The notes under the pieces were generated by a model. The model did no database searches. It was not told where the DNA came from and saw only the letters and a program-made list of their open reading frames with translations. Positions 1 through 7,737 of a stretch of 64,000 nt of DNA are shown in pieces. The stretch covers positions 84,486 to 148,485 of the forward strand of contig JADKEV010000015.1 in the NCBI GenBank assembly GCA_016717855.1, written 5' to 3'. The translations under genes and the position numbers were made by a program. The DNA is from Betaproteobacteria bacterium. Its GTDB lineage: Bacteria > Pseudomonadota > Gammaproteobacteria > Burkholderiales > Casimicrobiaceae. The stretch's first letter is position 1. Each line of letters opens with the position of its first letter.

Positions 1-1694
1 TCCCCGTCGAGGATGGGCAGCGTGAGCTCGTAGTTCTGGCCGCCATAGCGCACGTCGGTGGAAAGCGTGTAGCGGCGCGCGGCCGGATCCACGCCGTCGG
101 CAACCAGCGCCGCTTCCGCCTCGGCCAGCAGCTCGGCGTACATCGCCGTGACCTGCGGCAGGAACTCGGGGACCAGCCTGGCCACCAGCGTGCGCGCGTG
201 ATCGTGGCGTACGTCCGCTGACAGCAATCCCATCGCCGACAGGTTGCCGGGCGCGGGGGGAATCAGCACGGTGCGGATCGACAGGGCATCGGCCAGGCGG
301 ACCGCGTGCAGCGCACCGGCGCCGCCGAACGCGACCAGCGTGAAGTCGCGCGGGTCGAGCCCGCGTTCGACCGATACGAGCCGGATCGCGTCGGCCATGT
401 GCGCCTCGACGATGGCGATGATGCCCAGCGCCGCCTCCTCCGGGACCATGCCCAGGGGCTTGGCGATCTTGTCGACGATGGCCGCGCGGGCGAGCGGCAA
501 ATCCAGGTGCCGCGCGCCGCCCAGGAAGAAGTCGCCATTCAGGCGACCGGCGACCAGGTTGGCGTCGGTGACCGTCGGGTCGCGCCCGCCCTGGCCATAG
601 CAGGCCGGGCCGGGCACCGAACCGGCGCTGCGCGGGCCGACCCGCAAGCCGAAACCGCCTTCGACCCAGGCGATCGAACCGCCGCCGGCACCGATGGTGA
701 CCATGTCGAGCGTCGGCGCCAGCAGCGGATACGGGCCGATCCGGCTGCGACTGGTGAGCAGCGGCGCGCCATTGGAAATCAGCGACACGTCGGCGCTGGT
801 GCCGCCCATGTCGAGGGTGATCAGGTTCTGGATACCGCAACTCGCGGCCAGCGCGTTGGCGCCGATGATGCCGCCCATCACCCCCGAATGCGTGATGGCC
901 GTGGGCGCGCGCGTCGCCGAATCGAACGTGGAGATGCCGCCGTTGCCGCGCATGATGAAAGGCTTGGCGGGCACCCCCTGACCGGCCAGCGCCTCTTTCA
1001 AACCGCGCAGGTGGCGCGTGATGGGCCCGCGGATGAAGGCGCTGACGCAGGTCGTGCTGGTGCGCTCGAACTCGCGGAACTCGCGCACGACATCGGAGGA
1101 CAGCGATACGTCGACCTGCGGACAGACTTCAGCGGCGAGTTCCGCGATGCGGCGCTCGTGTCCGGGATTCGCATAGGCGTGCAGCAGGCAGACGGCGATG
1201 CTCTGCACCCCGGCAGCGGCGAGCGCGCGCAATGCCTGGCGCGCCGCCTCCTCGTCCAGCGGCGTGATCACCTGCCCCAGATGGTCGACGCGCTCCGGCA
1301 CGCCGAAGCGCAGATGCCTCGCCACGAAGGGGCGCGCCGGCCGCCAGTGGATGTCGTAAACATCCGGCTTGCGCGAGGCGCGGCCGATCTCGAGCACGTC
1401 GCGAAAGCCCGCCGTCGTGATCAGGCCGACGCCCGACTCCTTCTGCTCGATGAACAGGTTGGTGACGTACGTGCTCCCGTAGACGAAGTGGTCGACCGCC
1501 TCGAGCGGGACGCCGGCCAGCTCGACGATGCGCTGGATGCCATCGACGATGCCGATGGTCAGGTCGGCAGGCGTGCTCGGAACCTTGAGGGTCGTCAGCC
1601 GGCCATTGCCCGCGAGCACCAGGTCGGTGTGGGTGCCGCCGGTGTCGACGCCGATCGCGAAACCGCCGGGCGGGGGTGACTGCGTGCTTTGCAT
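1..1694 (-). CDS. Hydantoinase/oxoprolinase A-type subunit (HyuA-like), 3' end outside window
   Basis: ATP-dependent hydantoinase/5-oxoprolinase large subunit of the HyuA family, which opens cyclic amides such as N-methylhydantoin or 5-oxoproline together with a HyuB partner. Read on the minus strand from the ATG at 1694 it begins MQSTQSPPPGGFAIGVD and continues TGGTHTDLVL, the family's N-terminal phosphate-binding motif. Further in are NLITLDMGGTSADVSLI, GAGGGSIAWVEGG, GPACYGQGG, the VSVERGLDPRDFTLVAFGGAG block and RYGGQNYELTLPILDG near the window edge. About 564 residues are visible of a family of roughly 680-700, so the C-terminus is missing only because the window ends. The partner hyuB, if present, would lie to the left. 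The gene is divergent from the toxin-antitoxin pair. The substrate cannot be told from sequence. Confidence 0.9.
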   Translation of the reverse strand, partial: MQSTQSPPPGGFAIGVDTGGTHTDLVLAGNGRLTTLKVPSTPADLTIGIVDGIQRIVELAGVPLEAVDHFVYGSTYVTNLFIEQKESGVGLITTAGFRDVLEIGRASRKPDVYDIHWRPARPFVARHLRFGVPERVDHLGQVITPLDEEAARQALRALAAAGVQSIAVCLLHAYANPGHERRIAELAAEVCPQVDVSLSSDVVREFREFERTSTTCVSAFIRGPITRHLRGLKEALAGQGVPAKPFIMRGNGGISTFDSATRAPTAITHSGVMGGIIGANALAASCGIQNLITLDMGGTSADVSLISNGAPLLTSRSRIGPYPLLAPTLDMVTIGAGGGSIAWVEGGFGLRVGPRSAGSVPGPACYGQGGRDPTVTDANLVAGRLNGDFFLGGARHLDLPLARAAIVDKIAKPLGMVPEEAALGIIAIVEAHMADAIRLVSVERGLDPRDFTLVAFGGAGALHAVRLADALSIRTVLIPPAPGNLSAMGLLSADVRHDHARTLVARLVPEFLPQVTAMYAELLAEAEAALVADGVDPAARRYTLSTDVRYGGQNYELTLPILDG

Positions 1695-1807
1695 GGCCTG
1701 GTTTGTCCTTGGTGGTTCCGGTGCGTGGCATCCGGATGTCTGTTCTTTCTGACTATAGCAGGAGCAAGCGCACTGCCCCGGCGCGGCGCATGCGTCCCCG
1801 GGGCCGA

Positions 1808-1838
1808 TTGACATCTGATGCGTGATGCACTAGCATCA
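1808..1838 (+). promoter_or_regulatory. Promoter and operator of the toxin-antitoxin pair
   Basis: A TTGACA -35 (1808-1813), a 17-bp spacer and a TAGCAT -10 (1831-1836) form a near-consensus sigma70 promoter. A perfect inverted repeat TGATGC-ACTA-GCATCA (1823-1838) covers the -10, and an extra direct TGATGC copy lies at 1816-1821 in the spacer. This is the layout expected for autorepression by a VapB-type antitoxin. Transcription would start about 7 nt after the -10, at or next to the A of the ATG at 1843, so the mRNA may be leaderless. Confidence 0.7.
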
Positions 1839-1842
1839 AACC

Positions 1843-2082
1843 ATGCGTACCACACTGGACATCGAAGACGACGTGCTGTTCGCGGCCAAGGATCTGGCCA
1901 GGCGAGAAAAGAAGACTGCCGGACAGATCATCTCCGCGCTGGCGCGCAAGGGGCTGGCGGGCGCGGAAACATCGGCCGCGCGCGAGCCGAAGGCAGTCTA
2001 CGGATTCCGGCCGTTTCCCAAGGATGGGCGAGTCGTCAGCAACGAGTTGATCAACAAGCTGCGCGAAGACGGCGAGTACTAG
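1843..2082 (+). CDS. vapB: VapB-type antitoxin
   Basis: A 79-residue antitoxin of the small VapB group that pairs with PIN-domain toxins. The N-terminus MRTTLDIEDDVLFAAKDLA followed by RREKKTAGQIISALARKGL is the typical ribbon-helix-helix-like DNA-binding start of this group. The C-terminal part (GFRPFPKDGRVVSNELINKL) is the likely toxin-neutralising tail. The ATG is fixed by the family N-terminus. No Shine-Dalgarno sequence is visible, and the -10 box ends only 6 nt before the start. The toxin gene starts 11 nt after the stop, so the two are co-transcribed. The antitoxin is expected to bind the TGATGC repeats over its own promoter; that is inference from position. Confidence 0.85.
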   Translation: MRTTLDIEDDVLFAAKDLARREKKTAGQIISALARKGLAGAETSAAREPKAVYGFRPFPKDGRVVSNELINKLREDGEY

Positions 2083-2093
2083 CGGAACGCCGG

Positions 2094-2525
2094 ATGCGCG
2101 CGCTGCTGGACGTAAATGTTTTGATTGCCCTGCTCGACCAGGCGCACCCGCACCAAGATACCGCGTTGGCCTGGCTGAAAGCCAACATCCAGCACGGCTG
2201 GGCATCCTGCCCGATTACCCAGAACGGGTGCATCCGCATCATGTCGCAGGCATCCTACCCCGGTGCGCGGCCGGTTGCCAAGATCACCGAGCGCCTGCGT
2301 GACGCGCTGAACCATTCCGCCCATAAGTTCTGGCCCGACGACGTCTCGATTGTCGATACCGCAATCGTGGATGGCACGCGCGTACATGGCGCGCGCCAGA
2401 TAACCGACACCTATCTGCTGGCGCTGGCGCTCAAGAACGGCGGGCGCCTCGTCACGTTCGATTCCGGCATCGCACTCGCCGCTGTGAAGGGCGCGACAGC
2501 CAGGCAACTTGTCACGCTGGTCTGA
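2094..2525 (+). CDS. vapC: VapC-type PIN-domain ribonuclease toxin
   Basis: A 143-residue PIN-domain protein, the toxin of the pair. It starts MRALLDVNVLIALLDQAH, with the first metal-binding Asp at residue 6. The usual later acidic positions are seen in the FWPDDVSIVD region and in TDTYLLALALKNGGRLVTFD. The family cleaves RNA using Mg2+ held by these acidic residues. The CPITQNGCIRIMSQASYP segment is typical of the subgroup whose partners are short VapB proteins. The frame is open upstream of 2094, but the PIN fold begins at this ATG, 11 nt after the antitoxin stop. The length is normal and the gene looks intact. The RNA target cannot be predicted. Confidence 0.87.
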   Translation: MRALLDVNVLIALLDQAHPHQDTALAWLKANIQHGWASCPITQNGCIRIMSQASYPGARPVAKITERLRDALNHSAHKFWPDDVSIVDTAIVDGTRVHGARQITDTYLLALALKNGGRLVTFDSGIALAAVKGATARQLVTLV

Positions 2526-2585
2526 GGCTTCGAGTTTGCCGGCCAAATCGAGCCTGACCCAATCCTGTTAGGCTGCGCCCTACCA

Positions 2586-3854
2586 GTGGCACGCCCCTCG
2601 AAACTCAATTCCGACATTCCAGGAAAAGTATTGGCACCCTCACTCAAACTGGATGGCATTGGCAAGGACTACGCTCGCCTGTTGAAGCGGTCGTCGCGCG
2701 CGCGGCTGCTCTACGACCTGCTCCGGGGCAAGCCCGCAACCGACTACTTCCGGGCGCTCAACGATGTGTCGTTCGTCCTCGAACCCGGTGGTTCACTTGG
2801 CTTGATCGGGGAAAACGGCGCCGGAAAATCGACCCTGTTGAAAATCATAGCGGGTGTGATCCCGCCCACGCGCGGTCGAATTGTAGTGAGTGGTCGAATC
2901 AGCGCGCTCCTGGAATTGGGAAGCGGCTTCCACCCGGAATACAGCGGGATCGAAAACATCCAGCTCGCCGGTTCGCTTGCGGGTCTGAGCGAAAAGCAGA
3001 TACGCGCAAAACGCGAGGAAATCATTGAATTCGCGGACATCGGCGAACACATAAGCCAACCGATCAAGACATATTCGTCGGGGATGATCGTCCGGCTGGG
3101 TTTTGCGGTCGCCACCGCGATCAGGCCGGAGATACTGATAACTGACGAAGTTCTGGCCGTCGGGGACGAATCATTCCAGAAAAAGTGCATCGCGTGGCAG
3201 GAGGACTATCTGAAGGAGGGCGGAACACTGCTGCTGTGTTCGCACAGCACGTATCACGTACAGAAACTATGCCGCCAGGCACTATGGATGCATCATGGCG
3301 CAATGGAGCGTTACGGGCCGGCCTCAGACGTGGTAACGGACTATCTCGCCTACCACGAAGAGAAGACGTTGCTTGAGCGAAAACGCCATGCGCAGCATGC
3401 CCAGGGAAATAGTGGCCTGTATTCGGTTACGCAACTCGAGTTGTCAAGTGAGGGCGCCCGTCAAGGCACGACGCTGCATCGGCATGAACTTGGCCGGGAC
3501 CTCATGGTCCGTGGTCAACTCCATTCGCCAGACGGTCGGCCGCCCGGTATCTCGATCGGAATTGTCCGCACTGACGGCACGCCGGTCTACGGCGTTATCG
3601 GCGAAGCCGAGAACTATCAGCCATTGCGCATGGGCGCGAATCGGTATGACTTCAACATCAGGTTCCCGAACCTTCCACTGCTGCCGGGCAGATACACAGT
3701 GCGCGCGCACGCAATGGATCCCGAAGGCATGCGCTTGTTCGACACGGTGGAACGCGAACTATTCGTCGCGGGCACCGCGGAAGAGTCGGGACTGTGCAGC
3801 CTCAAACATGAGTGGGTCAATGCCGACGCCGCAAGTACGGACCTGGAAACTTGA
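2586..3854 (+). CDS. Wzt-like ABC transporter ATP-binding protein (polysaccharide export)
   Basis: ATPase of the ABC-2 type O-antigen/teichoic acid exporter family (Wzt/TagH). Walker A is GENGAGKST (residues 75-83), the signature region is YSSGM, and Walker B with its switch is ILITDEVLAVGDESFQKKC. The first ~245 residues are the nucleotide-binding domain. The remaining ~175 form a beta-rich Wzt C-terminal domain (LMVRGQLHSPDG to RLFDTVERELFVAG), which in characterised homologues binds the modified end of the glycan. The start chosen is GTG at 2586. The permease partner (Wzm) and glycosyltransferases are not next to it. The next gene starts 3 nt after the stop, so the three genes 2586-5215 look like one operon. 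Codon usage is visibly less GC-rich than in neighbours, suggesting transfer. Confidence 0.88.
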   Translation: MARPSKLNSDIPGKVLAPSLKLDGIGKDYARLLKRSSRARLLYDLLRGKPATDYFRALNDVSFVLEPGGSLGLIGENGAGKSTLLKIIAGVIPPTRGRIVVSGRISALLELGSGFHPEYSGIENIQLAGSLAGLSEKQIRAKREEIIEFADIGEHISQPIKTYSSGMIVRLGFAVATAIRPEILITDEVLAVGDESFQKKCIAWQEDYLKEGGTLLLCSHSTYHVQKLCRQALWMHHGAMERYGPASDVVTDYLAYHEEKTLLERKRHAQHAQGNSGLYSVTQLELSSEGARQGTTLHRHELGRDLMVRGQLHSPDGRPPGISIGIVRTDGTPVYGVIGEAENYQPLRMGANRYDFNIRFPNLPLLPGRYTVRAHAMDPEGMRLFDTVERELFVAGTAEESGLCSLKHEWVNADAASTDLET

Positions 3855-3857
3855 CAA

Positions 3858-4376
3858 ATGAACAAGCCATTCTCGCTGCCCGGGCCCCTGAACGAGTTTC
3901 TTTGCATCGATGTGGTTGAGTCGGGCGAATTCCATGTTGGGGAACTGTTCCGGCGCAAATTCGGACATTCTCCGCCCGGTTTTGGAACACACATTGTGGT
4001 CTTCTATCGCTCCGCGAGCCGGGCACTTTACGCGGCGTCCTATCTTCATTTGTGGACCACAGGCACGATCGGGCTGATCGGCGGAGGATGCACGGACGGA
4101 CGCGTGCTGCGCCTCATGTCGGAAGCAGAGCGCTCGGCCATCGGAGACGCCGGCGGGTTGCTCCTGCAGACATTGCGTTTCGCGTTCGACCGGAACGAGG
4201 AAAGGCTGCAAGCGTTTTTTGGGCACTGCGGCAACGCTCGCGCTCTCGCCGTCGACCTGCAGGCCGGATTCCTGCGCACTGAAGATCCCAATCTGCTGGT
4301 GCGATGGAATCGAGACTTCGACGATTCGACGCGTGCTTCCTTGTTTCAACAAGCACTCGCATTGGGGCCGTTCTGA
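3858..4376 (+). CDS. Hypothetical protein in the Wzt/deacetylase cassette
   Basis: A 172-residue protein I do not recognise. It starts MNKPFSLPGPLNEFLCIDVV, has no signal peptide or membrane segment, and carries FGTHIVVFYRSASRALYAASYLHLW and a Gly-rich LIGGGCTDGRV segment. The alternating beta/alpha pattern and the FYR...YLHLW stretch loosely recall GNAT-type acyltransferases, but no diagnostic CoA motif is clear, so no function is assigned. It begins 3 nt after the ABC ATPase stop, and its TGA overlaps the ATG of the deacetylase by one base. It is therefore translated as part of the same operon and probably acts on the same glycan or its export. Confidence 0.7.
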   Translation: MNKPFSLPGPLNEFLCIDVVESGEFHVGELFRRKFGHSPPGFGTHIVVFYRSASRALYAASYLHLWTTGTIGLIGGGCTDGRVLRLMSEAERSAIGDAGGLLLQTLRFAFDRNEERLQAFFGHCGNARALAVDLQAGFLRTEDPNLLVRWNRDFDDSTRASLFQQALALGPF

Positions 4377-5215
4377 TGAAGGTGGCAGTGCTCGCGTATC
4401 ACAGCCAGAACGTCAACGGGAGTACGTACGCGACCAACGACCACGTCGCGCTCGCGACGGATCTGTCGTTGATCAGGCGGCGCGGCATACCGGTGCTGCC
4501 GCTCGGGGATCTGGTTGCCGCCTGGCTGGGACCCGCCCGGGACCAGCTTCCACCTGCGGCCGTGGCGCTGACTTGCGACGATGGCACTTTGCTCGACTGG
4601 GAACCATTCGACCATCCAACTGAAGGCACCCAGACGTCGTTTCGGGAAATTGTCGCCACACACGCTCGCGAGTCGGCTGTCAGCGCAAAGGGAATGCTGA
4701 CATCGTTCGTCATCGCCTCGCCGGATGCGCGTCGCGAGATCGATACAGGTTGCTATGCCGGCTATCCGCTGAGCGACGAGCGTTGGTGGGCCGAAGCACA
4801 GCGCGAGGGCACGATCGACATTGAAAATCACAGTTGGGACCACGTCCACGCCTGCGTATCAGTCGTCGCTCAATCTGAACAGCGCAAGGGCGACTTTGCG
4901 GCCATTTCGACCTGGCAGGATGCAGATCTGCAAATTCGGCGCAGCGCTGACTACATCGATCGCGCGCTTTCGACGACCGGACATGCCACGTCCCTGTTTG
5001 CGTATCCCTATGGGCATGTCAACCGCTTTCTGATCGACGAATATTTTCCCGGCTGCATGAGTCAGCATCGCGTGCGGGCAGCCTTTGCGGACCGGCCCGC
5101 GTTTTGGACCGAAGAGTCTCATCGATACGAGATACCGAGGTTCGTTTGCGGACTGGCATGGCGGAGCCCGGAGGAATTCTCCCGGATACTCGACCGGGCC
5201 TCTGCAGATCGCTAG
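4376..5215 (+). CDS. Polysaccharide deacetylase (NodB-homology) family protein
   Basis: A 279-residue carbohydrate esterase 4-like protein. The start MKVAVLAYHSQNVNG resembles the beginning of NodB-domain proteins. ALTCDDGTLLDWE holds the catalytic Asp pair, NHSWDHVH is the likely metal-binding His region, and LFAYPYGHVN is the conserved third motif. Members remove N- or O-acyl groups from glycans. No signal peptide is seen, so it would act in the cytoplasm, for example on a lipid-linked precursor before export by the neighbouring ABC transporter. ATG at 4376 overlaps the upstream stop as TGATG, which decides the start; the frame is open further upstream but lies inside the preceding gene. 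Substrate unknown. Confidence 0.8.
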   Translation: MKVAVLAYHSQNVNGSTYATNDHVALATDLSLIRRRGIPVLPLGDLVAAWLGPARDQLPPAAVALTCDDGTLLDWEPFDHPTEGTQTSFREIVATHARESAVSAKGMLTSFVIASPDARREIDTGCYAGYPLSDERWWAEAQREGTIDIENHSWDHVHACVSVVAQSEQRKGDFAAISTWQDADLQIRRSADYIDRALSTTGHATSLFAYPYGHVNRFLIDEYFPGCMSQHRVRAAFADRPAFWTEESHRYEIPRFVCGLAWRSPEEFSRILDRASADR

Positions 5216-5295
5216 CCTGCCACGCTGGTAATTGAAGCGTAAACTGCCGCAATTCCGTCCCGGCTACGTCCGGGCTTTTCGATTTGGGACCTGTC

Positions 5296-7011
5296 ATGAA
5301 CCAACCCGTCGAACACTTCACGCTGACCGCCCCGGGCGACCCGCGGCTGGACACCACGCGCCACATCGCCGCGCCGCGCGGCAACAGGCTCAGCTGCAAG
5401 AACTGGCTGATCGAGGCGGCGTACCGGATGATCCAGAACAACCTGGATCCGGAAGTCGCCGAGCGGCCCGAGGCGCTGGTGGTCTACGGCGGCATCGGCC
5501 GCGCCGCGCGCAACTGGGATGCCTACGACCGCATCCTGGAGACGCTGAAGAATCTGGAGCCCGACGAGACGCTGCTGATCCAGTCCGGCAAGCCGGTCGG
5601 CGTCTTCCGCACGCACACCGAAGCGCCGCGCGTGCTGCTGGCCAACTCCAACCTGGTGCCGCAGTGGGCGAACTGGGAGCACTTCAACGAACTCGACCAG
5701 AAGGGCCTGATGATGTACGGCCAGATGACGGCCGGATCGTGGATCTACATCGGCTCGCAGGGCATCGTCCAGGGCACGTACGAGACGTTCGTCGAAGCCG
5801 CGCGCCAGCACTTCGGCGGCAACGCCGCGGGCAAGTGGATCCTGACCGCGGGCCTGGGCGGCATGGGCGGCGCGCAGCCGCTGGCCGCGACGATGGCGGG
5901 TTTCTGCATGCTGGCCATCGAGTGCGACGAGTCGCGGATCGACATGCGGCTGCGCACGCGCTATCTCGACCGCAGGGCGGCGTCGCTCGACGAAGCGCTG
6001 GGGACAATCGCCGAAGCCTGCGCGCGGGGCGAGGCGATATCGGTGGGCGTGCTGGGCAATGCGGCGGAACTCGTCCCCGAACTGGCGCGCCGCGCCCGGG
6101 CCGGCGGCATCCGCCCCGACCTGGTCACCGACCAGACCAGCGCGCACGATCCGGTCTACGGCTACCTGCCCGCGGGCTGGTCGATCGCGCAGTGGAAGCA
6201 CACGCAGGAGTCGGACCCGGCGGCGGTCACCCGCGCGGCCAAGGCCTCGATGGCGGTGCACGTGCGCGCCATCCTCGACTTCCAGCAAATGGGCATCCAC
6301 TGCGTCGACTACGGCAACAACATCCGGCAGATGGCGAAGGACGAGGGCGTCGCCAACGCGTTCGACTTCCCCGGCTTCGTGCCGGCGTACGTGCGGCCGC
6401 TGTTCTGCCGCGGCATCGGCCCGTTCCGCTGGGTCGCGCTCTCCGGCGATCCGGAAGACATCTACAAGACCGACGCCAAGGTCAAGGAACTGATCCCCGA
6501 CGATCCGCACCTGCATCACTGGCTGGACATGGCGCGGGAGCGCATCCAGTTCCAGGGGCTGCCCGCGCGCATCTGCTGGGTGGGCCTGGGCGACCGCCAT
6601 CGCCTGGGGATGGCGTTCAACGAAATGGTCGCCAAGGGAGAGGTCAGCGCGCCCATCGTGATCGGCCGCGACCACCTCGATTCCGGCTCGGTCGCCTCGC
6701 CCAACCGCGAGACCGAAGCGATGGCCGACGGCTCGGACGCGGTGTCGGACTGGCCGCTGTTGAACGCGCTGCTCAACACCGCGAGCGGCGCGACGTGGGT
6801 CAGTTTCCATCATGGCGGCGGCGTGGGGATGGGCTACTCGCAGCACGCGGGCGTGGTCATCGTCTGCGACGGCACGGCGAATGCGGCGAAGCGGCTGGAG
6901 CGCGTACTGTGGAACGATCCCGCCACCGGCGTGATGCGGCATGCCGACGCGGGCTACGACATCGCTCGGCGTTGCGCGCGGGAAAAGGGATTGAAGCTGC
7001 CGAGCCTATGA
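5296..7011 (+). CDS. hutU: Urocanate hydratase
   Basis: Urocanase, 571 residues, second step of histidine degradation: urocanate plus water gives 4-imidazolone-5-propionate using tightly bound NAD+. Diagnostic blocks are GGIGRAARNWDAYD, the NAD-binding GLGGMGGAQPLAATMAG, GIHCVDYGNNIRQMA, PARICWVGLGDR with the catalytic Cys at residue 427 (aligning with Cys410 of the Pseudomonas putida enzyme, from family knowledge), and HHGGGVGMGYSQHAG near the end. ATG at 5296 fits the family start; a TTG 12 nt upstream is in frame but not needed. It is the first gene of the hut cluster and is followed by the hutD remnant. No hutC-type repressor gene is seen nearby. Confidence 0.97.
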   Translation: MNQPVEHFTLTAPGDPRLDTTRHIAAPRGNRLSCKNWLIEAAYRMIQNNLDPEVAERPEALVVYGGIGRAARNWDAYDRILETLKNLEPDETLLIQSGKPVGVFRTHTEAPRVLLANSNLVPQWANWEHFNELDQKGLMMYGQMTAGSWIYIGSQGIVQGTYETFVEAARQHFGGNAAGKWILTAGLGGMGGAQPLAATMAGFCMLAIECDESRIDMRLRTRYLDRRAASLDEALGTIAEACARGEAISVGVLGNAAELVPELARRARAGGIRPDLVTDQTSAHDPVYGYLPAGWSIAQWKHTQESDPAAVTRAAKASMAVHVRAILDFQQMGIHCVDYGNNIRQMAKDEGVANAFDFPGFVPAYVRPLFCRGIGPFRWVALSGDPEDIYKTDAKVKELIPDDPHLHHWLDMARERIQFQGLPARICWVGLGDRHRLGMAFNEMVAKGEVSAPIVIGRDHLDSGSVASPNRETEAMADGSDAVSDWPLLNALLNTASGATWVSFHHGGGVGMGYSQHAGVVIVCDGTANAAKRLERVLWNDPATGVMRHADAGYDIARRCAREKGLKLPSL

Positions 7012-7095
7012 AGTCAAGCGTGAGACAGGGGGGTCTTGAGGTAAGGGGGTCTGACCATGCTTCCCTGTTTCCTATTTCATGAACAGGACTGCTCG

Positions 7096-7685
7096 ATGAT
7101 CCGCCTGCTCCACCCTCTGGCCTATCGCGCCCAACCCTGGAAGAACGGCGGCGGCACCACGACCGAGATCGCCGTCCATCCCGAGGGCGCGGGCTGGGAT
7201 GATTTTCTCTGGCGCATCGGGATCGCCGACATCCGGCAGTCGGGGCCGTTCTCGAGTTTCCCCGGAATCGACCGGTCCATCCTGCTGCTCGACTGCCCTG
7301 TCGGTTCGGGGATGACGCTGACCATCGACGGAACCAGCGTGCGCATGATCCGGGGGAATTCATCGACTTCGCCGGCGAGGCAGCGACCGAAGGGACGCTG
7401 CGTGGCCAGGCGGTGCGCGATTTCAACGTGATGAGCCGGCGCGGCGCGATAAAGCACCGGCGCGGCTACAAGGCGATCATGTCCGGGGAGTGGTTCAGGC
7501 TGGGCGGCACCGACATGCGCTGCGTGCATTGCGCCGCGGGGAGCGCGCAACTGGTGAGCGGCGCTGCGTCCGCGCGCGACGTCGCCGCCGGCGAAACCCT
7601 GCTTGTCTCCGGCGAAGACTCGCTGAACCTGCGCGGCGGTCCCAACGGCGCGCAACTCGTGTGGGCCGTGTTCAGCACCGTTTGA
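7096..7685 (+). pseudogene. hutD: HutD-family protein, frameshifted
   Basis: HutD/Ves-like cupin-fold protein often encoded in hut operons; its role is thought to be fine-tuning of histidine catabolism. Starting at ATG 7096 one frame reads MIRLLHPLAYRAQPWKNGGG, then TTTEIAVHPEGAGWDDFLWR and MTLTIDGTSVRMIRG, which is authentic HutD. The match then continues in another frame: GEFIDFAGEAATEGTLRG, then QAVRDFNVMSRRG, ending LVWAVFSTV at 7685. The break lies at about 7340-7360, next to a run of five G (7352-7356). One base added or lost there would restore a single reading frame of normal length. It may be a real mutation or a homopolymer sequencing error; the intact flanks favour a recent or artefactual event. 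Confidence 0.82.
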
Positions 7686-7737
7686 ACGCAGCTACCCGGA
7701 CGTCCCGACACGACGCCATTGGAACCTTGATGCCACG

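Noticed and set aside
306..1679. Long open frame on the + strand opposite the hydantoinase gene
   Set aside because: Arg/Asp/Gln-rich translation without family motifs; a GC-rich antisense shadow of the minus-strand gene, whose motifs are unmistakable. The same applies to the long antisense frames opposite hutU, hutI, hutF, the GGDEF-EAL genes, mnmE, yidC and gyrB.
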